Source of the DNA: [Zimmermannella] faecalis ATCC 13722
GTDB lineage: Bacteria > Actinomycetota > Actinomycetes > Actinomycetales > Microbacteriaceae
Assembly (NCBI RefSeq): GCF_000381765.1
Contig: NZ_KB907077.1
Span: 186,001 to 250,000, forward strand
DNA: 64,000 nt
Reading direction: 5' to 3'
Shown in pieces: positions 27,037 through 35,986 of the stretch. The notes below the pieces were generated by a model. That model was not told where the DNA came from and ran no database searches. It worked only from the letters and a program-made list of their open reading frames with translations. Made by a program: the position numbers and the translations under genes. Each line of letters begins with the position of its first letter. The first letter of the stretch is position 1.

Positions 27037-27776
27037 TGACCATGGTTGACCCCACCGCCCGCCAGCAGCTCGTGCGCCCCGACGGCACGCCCGCCCGCGC
27101 CGTCGTCGCCGACGACGAGGAATACCTCGCCGACCTGCTGCGCATGACGCTGCAGGCCGAGGGGCTCGAGGTGCGCGTCGCCGCGACGGGCCGCCAGGCG
27201 CTCGACGCGATTCAGGACTTCACCCCCGACATCGTCGTGCTCGACATCATGATGCCCGGCCTCGACGGCATGGAGGTCATGCGGCGCGTGCGCGACCGCG
27301 GCAACACCGTGCCGATCCTCTTCCTCACGGCAAAGGATGCGCTCGCCGACCGCGTCGCGGGCATCGGCGAGGGCGGCGACGACTACGTCACGAAGCCGTT
27401 CAGCCTCGAGGAGCTCGTCGTGCGGGTCCGCGCGCTGCTGCGCCGCAGCCTCGGTACGACGCCGGTCGACGAGGAGCCCGTGCTGCGCGTCGCCGACCTC
27501 GAGCTCAACGAGCAGACTCACGACGTCACGCGCGCGGGCGAGCGCATCGCGCTCACCGGCACCGAGTTCGAGCTGCTGCGGTTCCTCATGCAGAACCAGC
27601 GCCGCGTGCTCTCGAAGGCACAGCTGCTCGACGAGGTGTGGGGCTACGACTTCGGCGGGAAGACGAGCGTCGTCGAGCTCTACATCTCGTACCTGCGCAA
27701 GAAGATCGACGCGGGCCGCGACCCGCTCATCCACACCCTCCGCGGCGTCGGGTACACGATTCGCGAGGACGCGTGA
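27036..27776 (+). CDS. OmpR/PhoB-family response regulator
   Basis: 246-aa regulator. Receiver domain with D26-D27 and phospho-acceptor D70 (IVVLDIMMPG), then the KPF motif, and a C-terminal winged helix (residues about 145-243) ending GYTIREDA. An ATG at 27042 is an alternative start. The stop overlaps the kinase GTG by 4 bp. The target is unknown; the upstream membrane protein may be part of its regulon or sensory complex. Confidence 0.92.
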   Translation: MTMVDPTARQQLVRPDGTPARAVVADDEEYLADLLRMTLQAEGLEVRVAATGRQALDAIQDFTPDIVVLDIMMPGLDGMEVMRRVRDRGNTVPILFLTAKDALADRVAGIGEGGDDYVTKPFSLEELVVRVRALLRRSLGTTPVDEEPVLRVADLELNEQTHDVTRAGERIALTGTEFELLRFLMQNQRRVLSKAQLLDEVWGYDFGGKTSVVELYISYLRKKIDAGRDPLIHTLRGVGYTIREDA

Positions 27777-29203
27777 TCGGGGCGCCGCGCACCCTGCGGC
27801 GCCGACTTGTGCTCAGCATCGTCGGCCTCGTGACCCTGTTTGCGGTCGCGGTCGGCGTGCTCTCGGTCTCCCAGCTCCACCGCGACCTCAGCGACCGCCT
27901 CGACGACCGCGTCGTGCAGCTCGTGAAGTCGCCGTACCTCAACGACGCCGATGACCACGGCGCCCAGTTCGAGACGCTCGCGATACAGCTGCTGCCCGAC
28001 GGCACGATCGTGCGCGCCGAGTTCACCGACGCCGAGGGCACGAGCACCGACCTCACGGCCGATCAGGTGCGCGAGGTGCTCGCCGCGGTCGTCAACCTCG
28101 ACCTCGGCGAATGCGCGACGGCGAACGTCGACGACATCGGCGAGGTGCGGGTCGTCGCGGCGCACACGCCGTCCGACACGGTCGCGATCGCGGGCATTCC
28201 GACGACCGAGATCGTCACGACCACGTGGGGCCTCGCGCTCATCTACGGCCTCGTTGCGCTCATCGCGATCGTGCTCGTCGGCGCGGGGGCTTCGGCGCTC
28301 GTCGCGCGCCAGTTGCGGCCGCTCGAGCGGGTTGCGAGCACGGCCGTGCGCGTGTCGCAGAAGGAGCTCGCGGCCGGCGAGGTCGCGATTCCCGAGCGAG
28401 TGCCGACCGAATACACCGACCCCGAGACCGAGGTCGGCCGCGTCGGTGCCTCCCTCAACCGGCTGCTCGCGAGCGTCGAGGGCGCGCTCGCCTCGCGCGA
28501 GGCGAGCGAGGCGAAACTGCGGCAGTTTGTCGCCGACGCGAGCCACGAGCTGCGCACGCCCCTCGCGGCGGTGAGCGGATACGCGGAGCTCGCGGCGCGC
28601 GAGCCCGAGCGCCTCAGCGAGCAGCAGCGCACGAGCCTCACGCGCATCCGCGGCGCCTCGCAGCGCATGACGACCCTCGTCGAAGACCTGCTGCAGCTCG
28701 CGCGCCTCGACGCGGGGCAGGAGCAGCGGCGCGTGCCGCTCGACGTCAACGAGCTTGCGCTCGGCTGCTTCGAAGACGCGCTCGCCGCGTATCCCACCCA
28801 CGAGTGGTCGTTCGACGCGGCCGCGGCAGACGACGAGCCCGAGCGGCTCGAGGTGCTCGGCGACCCGGGCACGCTCACGCAGGTGCTCGGCAACCTGCTG
28901 CGGAACGCCGCCGTGCACACCGAGGCGGGCACGAGCGTGACGCTCGCGACCGGGCGGGATGCGCAGGGTCGTGTCTGCCTCACGGTCGCCGACACGGGCG
29001 GCGGCATCGACCCCGAGGTCGCGCCGCACATCTTCGAGCGCTTCGTGCGCGGCGACACGTCGCGCACCGGCTCGCTGAGCCAGGGGTCGAGCGGCCTCGG
29101 CCTCGCGATTTCGCAGGCGATCGTGCAGGCCCACGGCGGCACGCTCGAGGTCGCGAGCAGCCCCGGCAGCACCGTGTTCACGGTGACGCTGCCGGCCGCG
29201 TAG
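27773..29203 (+). CDS. Sensor histidine kinase (OmpR-system type)
   Basis: 476-aa classical transmembrane kinase. TM1 at about 12-32, an extracellular domain of roughly 120 residues, TM2 at about 152-172, a HAMP domain, then HisKA with H258 (DASHELRTPL) and a HATPase_c domain (DTGGGIDPE, GSSGLGLAIS). The GTG at 27773 overlaps the regulator stop (GTGA). The layout resembles TcrY/MprB-like systems of actinobacteria; the signal is not deducible. Confidence 0.92.
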   Translation: MIGAPRTLRRRLVLSIVGLVTLFAVAVGVLSVSQLHRDLSDRLDDRVVQLVKSPYLNDADDHGAQFETLAIQLLPDGTIVRAEFTDAEGTSTDLTADQVREVLAAVVNLDLGECATANVDDIGEVRVVAAHTPSDTVAIAGIPTTEIVTTTWGLALIYGLVALIAIVLVGAGASALVARQLRPLERVASTAVRVSQKELAAGEVAIPERVPTEYTDPETEVGRVGASLNRLLASVEGALASREASEAKLRQFVADASHELRTPLAAVSGYAELAAREPERLSEQQRTSLTRIRGASQRMTTLVEDLLQLARLDAGQEQRRVPLDVNELALGCFEDALAAYPTHEWSFDAAAADDEPERLEVLGDPGTLTQVLGNLLRNAAVHTEAGTSVTLATGRDAQGRVCLTVADTGGGIDPEVAPHIFERFVRGDTSRTGSLSQGSSGLGLAISQAIVQAHGGTLEVASSPGSTVFTVTLPAA

Positions 29204-29206
29204 CCG

Positions 29207-30415
29207 CTACAGCTCGTCTTCGGGGCGCCGGATGAGCGGGCGCGCGACGCGCTTGTCGGCGAGCGACTTCGAGAGGTCGACGAGGTCGGCGGCCTGCGGG
29301 TCGTGGTCGATGATGCCGTACTTCGCGAGTTCTTCGACGAGCGTCGCGCCGCTCGGCCCGTGCACCCACGGCACGCGCACGCGCTGCCGCCACCGCGCCG
29401 AGCTGCCGGCCCGGCCGCCCGCGAGCACCGACTCGGTGTTCGAGAGCTGCCGAATGACGACCGCGGCAACGTGGCCCGGGTGCGTCGTCGCGAACTCGCC
29501 GTAGATCGACTCGTCGTGCTGGCCGTCGTCGCCGATGAGAATCCACTTCACGTCGGGAAACTGCTCGGCGAGCGCGCGCAGGCTCGTGCGCTTGTGCTCG
29601 GTGCCCGAACGGAACAGCCGCTTCGTCGTCGGCCCCCAGTCGGTGAGCAGCAGCGGCCCAAACGGGAACAGGTTGCGGCCGAGGAATCGGCTCAGCGTCG
29701 GCGCGACGTTCCACGACCCCGTCGAGAGGTAGAAGAACGGTGTGGTGTCGGCGCCGAACTTGTCGACGAGGCGCTGGTAGAGCACGTTCATGCCGGGCAC
29801 CGACATGCGGGCGTGCTCGTCGAGCACGAACGTGTTCCAGGCCGCGAGCAGGGGGCGCGGGAGCGAGGTCACCATGACGGTGTCGTCGATGTCCGAAATA
29901 ATGCCGATCTGCTGGTCGTCGGGCGTGATGAACACCTGCGACGTCGAGTACTGGTCGTCGATCGTGGCGAACTCGATCTCGTGCCAGCCGGGCTCGAGGG
30001 CGATGTCGAAGGTCGCGTCGAGTATGCCCCCGCGGTCGGCCTTCACCTCGAAGCGGCGGTCGCCGATGCGCACCCGCACGGTCGAGTTCGGCACCGCGAC
30101 GCGCACGAAGCTGCGCCAGCCGCGCACCGAGCGCTCTTTGCCGCGGGGCAGGTTGAGAATCGAGAACTTCCGCAGCCCGTAGCGTCGCACGGCCTCGGGC
30201 ACCATCTGCACGCGGCCGAGCACGCGCACCTGCGACGTCGAACCGTAGCCGGTGTAGGCCTCGACCTGCTCGACCTCACCGCGGCGCCTGGCGCGTCGCA
30301 TCCGCCAGTGCTTCAGCGAGTCTTCGAGCCGGAACGCGTTGCTCACCGCGAGCTCGGCGAACGGGATGCGCAGGGCCAGAGAACCGAGGGTTCGGGGCTG
30401 CTTGGCGGGAGTCAC
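29207..30415 (-). CDS. App1/DUF2183 family phosphatidate phosphatase-like protein
   Basis: 402-aa cytoplasmic protein. The App1 family is defined in yeast as a Mg-dependent phosphatidate phosphatase. The catalytic DxDxT motif is present as DIDDT (D175, D177, T179) in the context GIISDIDDTVM, and a later DDGQHD segment gives the second acidic motif. A beta-rich N-terminal half (STVRVRIGDRRFEV) precedes the HAD-like domain. Start GTG 30415. Converges with the histidine kinase gene with only 3 nt between stops. Probable role in phospholipid turnover. Confidence 0.8.
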   Translation of the reverse strand: MTPAKQPRTLGSLALRIPFAELAVSNAFRLEDSLKHWRMRRARRRGEVEQVEAYTGYGSTSQVRVLGRVQMVPEAVRRYGLRKFSILNLPRGKERSVRGWRSFVRVAVPNSTVRVRIGDRRFEVKADRGGILDATFDIALEPGWHEIEFATIDDQYSTSQVFITPDDQQIGIISDIDDTVMVTSLPRPLLAAWNTFVLDEHARMSVPGMNVLYQRLVDKFGADTTPFFYLSTGSWNVAPTLSRFLGRNLFPFGPLLLTDWGPTTKRLFRSGTEHKRTSLRALAEQFPDVKWILIGDDGQHDESIYGEFATTHPGHVAAVVIRQLSNTESVLAGGRAGSSARWRQRVRVPWVHGPSGATLVEELAKYGIIDHDPQAADLVDLSKSLADKRVARPLIRRPEDEL

Positions 30416-30430
30416 TGCGTCATCTTTGCA

Positions 30431-30448
30431 CGGTCGGGCAAACGACCG
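30431..30448. terminator. Small hairpin between SRAP and App1-like genes
   Basis: CGGTCG (30431-30436) and CGACCG (30443-30448) are perfect 6-bp arms with a 6-nt loop in the 36-nt gap. It could be a weak terminator after the leftward SRAP gene; the stem is short. Confidence 0.3.
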
Positions 30449-30451
30449 AAA

Positions 30452-31162
30452 TCACTCCGCGACCTCGACCTCGTCGATGAGGTGCTCGTCGTTCTCGCGC
30501 ACGTTGCCGACGCGGCGGTCGACGGGCCGCAGCTCGAGGCCGCCCGACACTGCGAGGGCGCGATCGGCGAAGTCGTCGACGAGGGCCGCGTCGCCGGTCG
30601 TTGCGGGGTCGAGCCACTCGTCGACGTCGCCGCGGTCGAGAAACACGGGCGTGCGGTCGTGCAGCCATTCGAGGTTCTCGGTCGCCGACTGGCGGGTGAG
30701 GATCGTCGCCGAGAGCAGCCACGCGCTGCCGTCGTCGGCGGGCTCGGGGCGTTTCCACCACTCGTAGAGGGCCGCGAACAGCAGCGAGCCGCCGCCCGAC
30801 GGATGCACGTAGTACGGCTGCTTTGAGCCGTCGGCCCGCTTGTGCCACTCGTAGTAGCCGTCGACGGGGATCACGCCGCGGCGCTGCTTCACCGCGGCGC
30901 GGAACGTCGGTTTCGATACCGCCGTCTCGCTGCGGGCGTTGAACGCGCGCACGCCGACCGACTCGTCTTTCGCCCAGCCGGGCACGAGCCCCCACTTCGC
31001 CGACTCGAGGCGGCGCGCTTCGGGGGTGTCGACGACGAGGCGAATCTGCGTGGTCGGCGCGACGTTGTAGGAGGCACCCGGGAGGTCGGGCGCCTCGTGG
31101 TCGATGTCGAGCTCGGCGGTGAGCTCACCGGTGGCGCGGGCCACTACGAATCTGCCGCACAT
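30452..31162 (-). CDS. SOS response-associated peptidase (SRAP, YedK/HMCES family)
   Basis: 236-aa protein that forms a covalent thiazolidine link with abasic sites in single-stranded DNA. The protein must begin MCGRFV because Cys2 is the crosslinking residue, which fixes the start at 31162; the open frame to 31231 is rejected. Further family motifs: NARSET, GYYEWHK and the catalytic HDRTPV. Length is normal. No SOS box was noticed directly upstream, in contrast to dnaE2. Confidence 0.93.
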   Translation of the reverse strand: MCGRFVVARATGELTAELDIDHEAPDLPGASYNVAPTTQIRLVVDTPEARRLESAKWGLVPGWAKDESVGVRAFNARSETAVSKPTFRAAVKQRRGVIPVDGYYEWHKRADGSKQPYYVHPSGGGSLLFAALYEWWKRPEPADDGSAWLLSATILTRQSATENLEWLHDRTPVFLDRGDVDEWLDPATTGDAALVDDFADRALAVSGGLELRPVDRRVGNVRENDEHLIDEVEVAE

Positions 31163-31172
31163 GCGAACGAGC

Positions 31173-31853
31173 CTAGGGCACCCGGGTGGGTGGCGAGTCG
31201 GTGCCGGTCGCGCCCGACGCGAGCTGCGCATCCACCCGCTTCGTGAGCCAGCGCTTGACGAGCCACACGACGACGACGAACACGACGATGATCGCCGCGA
31301 ACACGAAGCCCGCCCAGTGGAGTTGCGAGCTCAGCTGCTGATAGCTCGCGGTCGCGAACGCGCCGACCGAGACGTAGGCGACGGCCCAGACGGTGCAGGC
31401 GGGGAGGGTCCACGCGAGGAACTTGCGGTAGCGCATGCGCGCCATGCCGGCCGTCACCGGCACGAGGGAGTGGAGCACGGGGAGGAACCGCGAGACGAAC
31501 ACCGCGACGCCGCCGCGCTTCGCGAGGTAGGTTTCGGCCTGCTCCCAGTTCGCCAGGCCAATTCGCCGCCCGAGCCACGAGCGCTTGATGGCGGGCCCGA
31601 GCCAGCGGCCGAGGGCGAAGCCGATCGACTCGCCCGCGAACGCTCCGAGAATCGCGGCGAGCACGATGAGCACCCACTGCTGCGGGGTGGTCACGCTCGT
31701 CGCGGTGACGAGCAGGGTCGCGTCGCCGGGCACGAGGAACCCGATGAAGAGGCTCGTCTCGAGCAGGAGCCCGACGAAGGCGATGGTCGCGACGAGCCAG
31801 GGGTCGAGCTGCTGCACGGTCTGGATGACGGTGTCGAGCAGGTCGGAGAGCAT
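31173..31853 (-). CDS. DedA family (SNARE-associated) membrane protein
   Basis: 226-aa inner-membrane protein of the DedA/VTT family, whose members act in lipid scrambling and undecaprenyl-phosphate recycling. Seen: TM helices near the start, the GxxxGDATLLVTA-type re-entrant segment, GESIGFALGRWLG, and the family FVSRFLPVLHSLVPVTAGM motif. The ATG at 31853 follows AGGA. It lies 10 nt upstream of the SRAP start and may share transcription with it. Confidence 0.9.
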   Translation of the reverse strand: MLSDLLDTVIQTVQQLDPWLVATIAFVGLLLETSLFIGFLVPGDATLLVTATSVTTPQQWVLIVLAAILGAFAGESIGFALGRWLGPAIKRSWLGRRIGLANWEQAETYLAKRGGVAVFVSRFLPVLHSLVPVTAGMARMRYRKFLAWTLPACTVWAVAYVSVGAFATASYQQLSSQLHWAGFVFAAIIVVFVVVVWLVKRWLTKRVDAQLASGATGTDSPPTRVP

Positions 31854-31908
31854 CCAGGAATCCTAATCGGGCGCGCTGGGTGTTGGTCTTGAGCCGTCGA
31901 AATTAACG

Positions 31909-31921
31909 CTACAATTTGTAG
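31909..31921. promoter_or_regulatory. cydAB promoter -10 embedded in a palindrome
   Basis: CTACAA-T-TTGTAG is a perfect 13-bp inverted repeat. It contains TACAAT (31910-31915), a good -10 box; the upstream -35 is weak (TTGAGC at 31889-31894, 15-nt spacer). A protein bound to this palindrome would occlude RNA polymerase, so it is a candidate operator for redox or oxygen control of cydAB. Confidence 0.5.
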
Positions 31922-31959
31922 AGTTCTTAGCAAGCCGTGCCTAGCTTCTGGAGCCGCTC

Positions 31960-33387
31960 ATGGACGCGTTACTCGACCCACTCATTCTCTCTCGGTGGCA
32001 GTTCGGGCTGACCACCCTCTACCACTTCCTCTTCGTGCCGATCACGCTCGGCCTCGTGCTCTGCGTCGCCATCTGGCAGACCGCCTGGCACCGCACCGGC
32101 AAGGTGCAGTACCTGCAGCTCACGAAGTTCTTCGGCAACATCTTCCTCATTAACTTCGCGATGGGTGTCGTCACCGGCATCGTGCAGGAGTTCCAGTTCG
32201 GCATGAACTGGTCGAACTACTCGCGCTTCGTCGGCGACATTTTCGGTGCGCCGCTCGCGTTCGAGGGTCTCGTCGCGTTCTTCATGGAGGCGACGTTCAT
32301 CGGCCTGTGGATCTTCGGATGGGATCGCATCAAGCCCGCCGCCCACCTCGCGTGCATCTGGATGACCATGATCGGCACGTGGGCCTCGGCCTACTTCATC
32401 CTCGCCGCGAACGCGTTCATGCAGAACCCGGTCGGGTTCGAGTTCAGCGCCGAAAACGGTCGCGCCGAGCTCGTCGACTTCGGCGCCGTGCTGCTGAACC
32501 CCGTCGCGCTCACGCAGCTGCCGCACACGCTCGCCGCCTCGGTCATGCTCGCCGGCACGATCATCGTCGGCGTCGCCGCTTGGCACCTGCGCCGCGGCCA
32601 GCACTTCGATGTGTTCCGCCCGGCGATGCGGTTCGGGCTGTGGACCGTGCTCATTTCGGGCTTCGCCGTCATGCTCTCGGGCCACGAGCTCGGCCTCGCG
32701 ATGACCGCGACGCAGCCCATGAAGATGGCGGCGGCCGAGGCCATGTGGAACACGTCGAGCGGCGCCGACGCGTCGTTCTCGCTGTTCTCGATCGGCACCC
32801 CCGACGGCACCGAGGAGGTGTGGTCGCTGCGTGTGCCCTATGTCTCCGCGTTCCTCGCGAGCAACTCGTTTAGCGGCACGGTCGAGGGCATCAACGACCT
32901 GCAGGCGCAGTACGAACAGCTCTACGGCGCCGACCAGATCTACTACCCAGTGATCTGGGTCACGTACTGGTCGTTCCGCTGGATGATGTTCTTCGGTATG
33001 GCCTCGATGGCGATCGCGCTCGTGGGCCTCTGGGTGACCCGCAAGGGCGCCGAGCCGCGTGGTTGGCACTACCAAATCGCGATCTGGACGGCGACGTTCC
33101 CGCTCTGGGGCATCCTCGTCGGCTGGGTCTTCACCGAGATGGGTCGACAACCGTGGCTCGTGTTCGGGCTGATGCCCACCGAGGCTGGCGTCTCGCCGAA
33201 CGTCTCGGGAGTGAACGTGCTCATCTCACTCATCGCCTTCACGCTCATCTACGGCATCCTCGCCGTGGTTGAGGTGAAGCTCATCCTCAAGGCCGCGCAG
33301 TCCGACCCGATTCAGGTGCCGGGCGCGAACGACGACGGTGTCGTCGAGAACATCGATGACGTCAAGGTGAAAGCGAGCGTGTACTGA
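31960..33387 (+). CDS. cydA: Cytochrome bd ubiquinol/menaquinol oxidase subunit I
   Basis: 475-aa catalytic subunit of the high-affinity terminal oxidase reducing O2 to water at the membrane. The conserved N-terminal haem-ligand His (H22, LTTLYHFLFVPITL) and the family opening are intact, with nine or so TM helices and a Q-loop region between residues about 250 and 330. The ATG at 31960 has GGAG 6 nt upstream. Its stop overlaps the cydB ATG (TGATG). The exporter genes cydDC usually follow cydAB but here lie 11 kb away. Confidence 0.96.
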   Translation: MDALLDPLILSRWQFGLTTLYHFLFVPITLGLVLCVAIWQTAWHRTGKVQYLQLTKFFGNIFLINFAMGVVTGIVQEFQFGMNWSNYSRFVGDIFGAPLAFEGLVAFFMEATFIGLWIFGWDRIKPAAHLACIWMTMIGTWASAYFILAANAFMQNPVGFEFSAENGRAELVDFGAVLLNPVALTQLPHTLAASVMLAGTIIVGVAAWHLRRGQHFDVFRPAMRFGLWTVLISGFAVMLSGHELGLAMTATQPMKMAAAEAMWNTSSGADASFSLFSIGTPDGTEEVWSLRVPYVSAFLASNSFSGTVEGINDLQAQYEQLYGADQIYYPVIWVTYWSFRWMMFFGMASMAIALVGLWVTRKGAEPRGWHYQIAIWTATFPLWGILVGWVFTEMGRQPWLVFGLMPTEAGVSPNVSGVNVLISLIAFTLIYGILAVVEVKLILKAAQSDPIQVPGANDDGVVENIDDVKVKASVY

Positions 33388-34457
33388 TGGAACTCGAGAT
33401 CCTCTTCTTCTGGATCATCGCCTTCATGTTCATCGGGTATTTCGTGCTCGATGGCTTCGACTTCGGCGTCGGCATCGCGCTGCCGATTATCGGCCGCGAT
33501 GACACCGACCGGCGCATCCTCATCAACACGATTGGGCCGATCTGGGACCTCAACGAGACGTGGGTGATCGTCGGCGGCGCGCTCATGTTCGCCGCGTTCC
33601 CCGAGTGGTACGCCACCGTGTTCTCGGGCGCCTACCTCGTGCTGCTGATCATCCTGCTCGCGCTCATCGCCCGCGGTGTCTCGTTCGAGTACCGGCACCA
33701 GGGCAAGGGCGTGCGCTGGACGCGCTCGTTCGACTGGATGATCTTCTTCGGCTCGGCGATTCCGGCCCTGCTGTGGGGCGCCGCGTTCGCGAACATTGTG
33801 CGCGGCATGCCGATGGAGTCGCACACGCAGACGGTCGGCGATCTCACGTTCGTGAGCGAGTTCAACTACACGGGCTCGCTGCTCGACCTGCTCAACCCGT
33901 ACGCGCTGCTCGGCGGCCTCACGACGCTCGCGCTGTTCTTCTACCACGGCCTCACGTTCATCTCGCGAAAGACCGACGGTGACCTACGTGAGCGCGCGCA
34001 CAAGCTCGCGATCTGGGTCGGCGTCGCGGTCGCCGTGCTCGCGCTCGCGTTCCTCGGCTGGACCGTCGCGGCGTACTTCTCGCTCGTGGGCCTCGTGCTC
34101 TCGGCGGTCGCGGTCGTCGCGTTCCTCGCCTCGTGGGTCGCGCACCTGCGCCGCCGCGACGGCGTCGCCTTCGCCTTCGGCTGCGCGACCGTGATCGCGG
34201 CCGTGTGGTCGCTGTTCGCGGCGCTCTACCCGGCGCTCATGCGCAACCTGTCGGGCGGGGAGGACCTCACGATCTGGAACGGTGCCGCGAGCGAGACGAC
34301 CCTCACGATCATGGCGTGGGCGTTCCTCGTGATCATGCCGCTCGTCATCGGCTACCAGGCGTGGAGCTTCTGGACCTTCCGCAAGCGCCTGCGCCGCGAA
34401 GATTTCGAGTCGCACGCCGATGCCCCAGCGATCGCCGAGGTGCGTTCGGCAGGATAG
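33387..34457 (+). CDS. cydB: Cytochrome bd oxidase subunit II
   Basis: 356-aa membrane subunit pairing with CydA. It has the typical start (FFWIIAFMFIGYFVLDGFDFGVG) and GPIWDLNETWVI, with eight or more TM helices. Start shares one base with the cydA stop. Followed after 51 nt by an unrelated PEBP gene, with a tandem 12-bp repeat in the gap. Confidence 0.96.
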   Translation: MELEILFFWIIAFMFIGYFVLDGFDFGVGIALPIIGRDDTDRRILINTIGPIWDLNETWVIVGGALMFAAFPEWYATVFSGAYLVLLIILLALIARGVSFEYRHQGKGVRWTRSFDWMIFFGSAIPALLWGAAFANIVRGMPMESHTQTVGDLTFVSEFNYTGSLLDLLNPYALLGGLTTLALFFYHGLTFISRKTDGDLRERAHKLAIWVGVAVAVLALAFLGWTVAAYFSLVGLVLSAVAVVAFLASWVAHLRRRDGVAFAFGCATVIAAVWSLFAALYPALMRNLSGGEDLTIWNGAASETTLTIMAWAFLVIMPLVIGYQAWSFWTFRKRLRREDFESHADAPAIAEVRSAG

Positions 34458-34468
34458 GCGGGGTCACG

Positions 34469-34495
34469 AAGCCTCGAACGCCCAAGCCTCGAACG
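34469..34495. repeat. Tandem 12-bp direct repeat after cydB
   Basis: AAGCCTCGAACG occurs at 34469-34480 and again at 34484-34495, a 15-bp period with ccc between. It lies just before the ribosome site of the PEBP gene. It may be a direct-repeat regulator site or a replication-slippage product. Confidence 0.6.
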
Positions 34496-34508
34496 AAGGA
34501 GCATTTCC

Positions 34509-35033
34509 ATGGCAGCCAACACGTACGGATCGATCTCCGCGGCCCCCGACCTCGCGGTGTCGTCGCCCGACTTCGCCGACGGTGCGCGGCTGCCCGACCC
34601 GCAGGTGAGCGCAGGTGCGCTCGCGGCGGGGGAGGACCGCTCGCCCGCACTCGAGTGGGGCCCCGCGCCCGAGGGGACGAAGAGCTTCGCGGTGACGTGC
34701 TGGGACCCGGATGCCCCGACCGGTTCGGGCTTCTGGCACTGGGCCGTCTACAACATCCCGGCTGACGTGACCTCGCTGCCGGCCGGCGCCGGCACGCCCG
34801 ACTCGGACGACCTGCCGATCGACGCGCGCACCCTGCGCAACGACGGCGGCGTCGCGGGATACGCGGGTGCGGCCCCGCCCGTTGGCCACGGCGAGCACCG
34901 CTACATCTTCGCCGTGCACGCGCTCGACACGACCCTCGACCTGCCCGAGGGTGCGACTCCCGCCGCGCTCGGCTTCAACATGTTCGGCCACACGCTCGGC
35001 CGCGGGCTCGTCACCGGCGTCTGGGATCGCTAG
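34509..35033 (+). CDS. YbhB/YbcL family Raf-kinase-inhibitor-like (PEBP) protein
   Basis: 174-aa phosphatidylethanolamine-binding-protein fold. Family motifs: CWDPDAPTGSGFWHWAVYNIP and GHGEHRYIFAVHAL. Cytoplasmic, without a signal peptide. The ATG at 34509 is preceded by AAGGAG. The biochemical role of bacterial members is unclear. It may be read through from cydAB but has no evident link to respiration. Confidence 0.88.
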   Translation: MAANTYGSISAAPDLAVSSPDFADGARLPDPQVSAGALAAGEDRSPALEWGPAPEGTKSFAVTCWDPDAPTGSGFWHWAVYNIPADVTSLPAGAGTPDSDDLPIDARTLRNDGGVAGYAGAAPPVGHGEHRYIFAVHALDTTLDLPEGATPAALGFNMFGHTLGRGLVTGVWDR

Positions 35034-35054
35034 AACGGCTCCTGCCGCCCCGGC

Positions 35055-35816
35055 CTACTTCGCGACGAGTGTGGTCTCGAAGCTATACATGTCGGGGCGG
35101 TAGCAGTGGCGGCCGACCTCGATTGCCCGGCCTGACGCGTCAAACGCGACGCGCTCCATCGTGAGTAGGGGGCTGCCGCTGTCGACGTCGAGCAGGCGAG
35201 CCTCGTCGCCGCGCTCGCGACGGGCACCGATGCGCTGCTTCGCCACTCGAATCGTGACGCCGCGCGAGCGGAGCACCTGGTAGAGGCCCTGCTGTTCGAG
35301 CAGGGTCTCGGTGATGTCGTCGAAGTCGGCGGGGAGCCAGTTCTCGAGCACCGCGACCGGCACACCCTCGGTGAGGCGCAGGCGGCGCAGGTGCAGAACC
35401 TCGCTGCCCGGCTCGATGCCGAGCCGTTCTGCGACGTCGTCGGGCGCGCCGACGAGCTCGCGGCCGAGGATGCGCGTCGTCGGAATGTGCTTGCTGCTCT
35501 GGAGGTCTTCCCAGAGGCTCGTGAGCTCGACCTCGCGGGTGACCTGGCCCTGCACGACCTGCGTGCCGATGCCGCGGCGGCGTACGAGGAGCCCCTTGTC
35601 GACGAGCTCCTGGATCGCCCGGCGCACGGTAGGGCGGGAGAGTCCGAGTCGACGGCCGATCTCGATCTCGTTTTCGAGTCGCGCGCCGGTCGCGATCTCG
35701 CCCGAGCGGATCGCCGCCTCGAGTCGGCTCGACACCTGGTAGTACAGGGGCACGGGGCCGGTTCGGTCGAGGTCGGTAAACAGTTCGTCGGGCCAGACTG
35801 CCGGTTCGACTGCCAT
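35055..35816 (-). CDS. GntR-family (HutC/UTRA) transcriptional regulator, probable iol repressor
   Basis: 253-aa regulator. N-terminal winged HTH (residues about 20-90; LGLSRPTVRRAIQELVDKGLLVRRRGIGTQV) and C-terminal UTRA effector domain (residues about 105-245). The ATG at 35816 has GGAGG 9 nt upstream. It is divergent from iolC. The shared intergenic DNA holds three copies of a TGTC-N2-GACA-type palindrome, one near its own start, one over the iolC -10 and one just before the iolC ribosome site. Repressor of the inositol genes with an inositol breakdown product as effector is the likely role (inference). Confidence 0.85.
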   Translation of the reverse strand: MAVEPAVWPDELFTDLDRTGPVPLYYQVSSRLEAAIRSGEIATGARLENEIEIGRRLGLSRPTVRRAIQELVDKGLLVRRRGIGTQVVQGQVTREVELTSLWEDLQSSKHIPTTRILGRELVGAPDDVAERLGIEPGSEVLHLRRLRLTEGVPVAVLENWLPADFDDITETLLEQQGLYQVLRSRGVTIRVAKQRIGARRERGDEARLLDVDSGSPLLTMERVAFDASGRAIEVGRHCYRPDMYSFETTLVAK

Positions 35817-35850
35817 AACTCGCTCCCTCCGTTGCGCGCGGTTCGGCCTA

Positions 35851-35863
35851 ATGTCCCGACAAT
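35851..35863. promoter_or_regulatory. GntR operator candidate, site 1
   Basis: ATGTC-CC-GACAAT carries the core TGTC-N2-GACA and is the reverse-complement orientation of the site at 35932. It lies 34 nt upstream of the regulator's own ATG, which fits autoregulation. Confidence 0.65.
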
Positions 35864-35908
35864 GTTACCGCGCCCAAAGCGGGTCGACTTTCCTGGCCAA
35901 TTCCTGGC

Positions 35909-35936
35909 TTGCACCCGGTCTTGCTTGTGATATTGT
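35909..35936 (+). promoter_or_regulatory. iolC operon promoter
   Basis: TTGCAC at 35909-35914, a 16-nt spacer and an extended -10 (TGA then TATTGT, 35931-35936). GntR site 2 overlaps this -10 box. Confidence 0.6.
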
Positions 35937-35945
35937 CCTGACATA
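35932..35945. promoter_or_regulatory. GntR operator candidate, site 2
   Basis: ATTGTC-CT-GACATA contains the core TGTC-N2-GACA and overlaps the -10 box and the transcription start of the iol operon, the classical repressing position. Confidence 0.7.
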
Positions 35946-35986
35946 CATGCACGAGTGCGGCTCGGCCGAGACCCGGCTGGCCGCCA

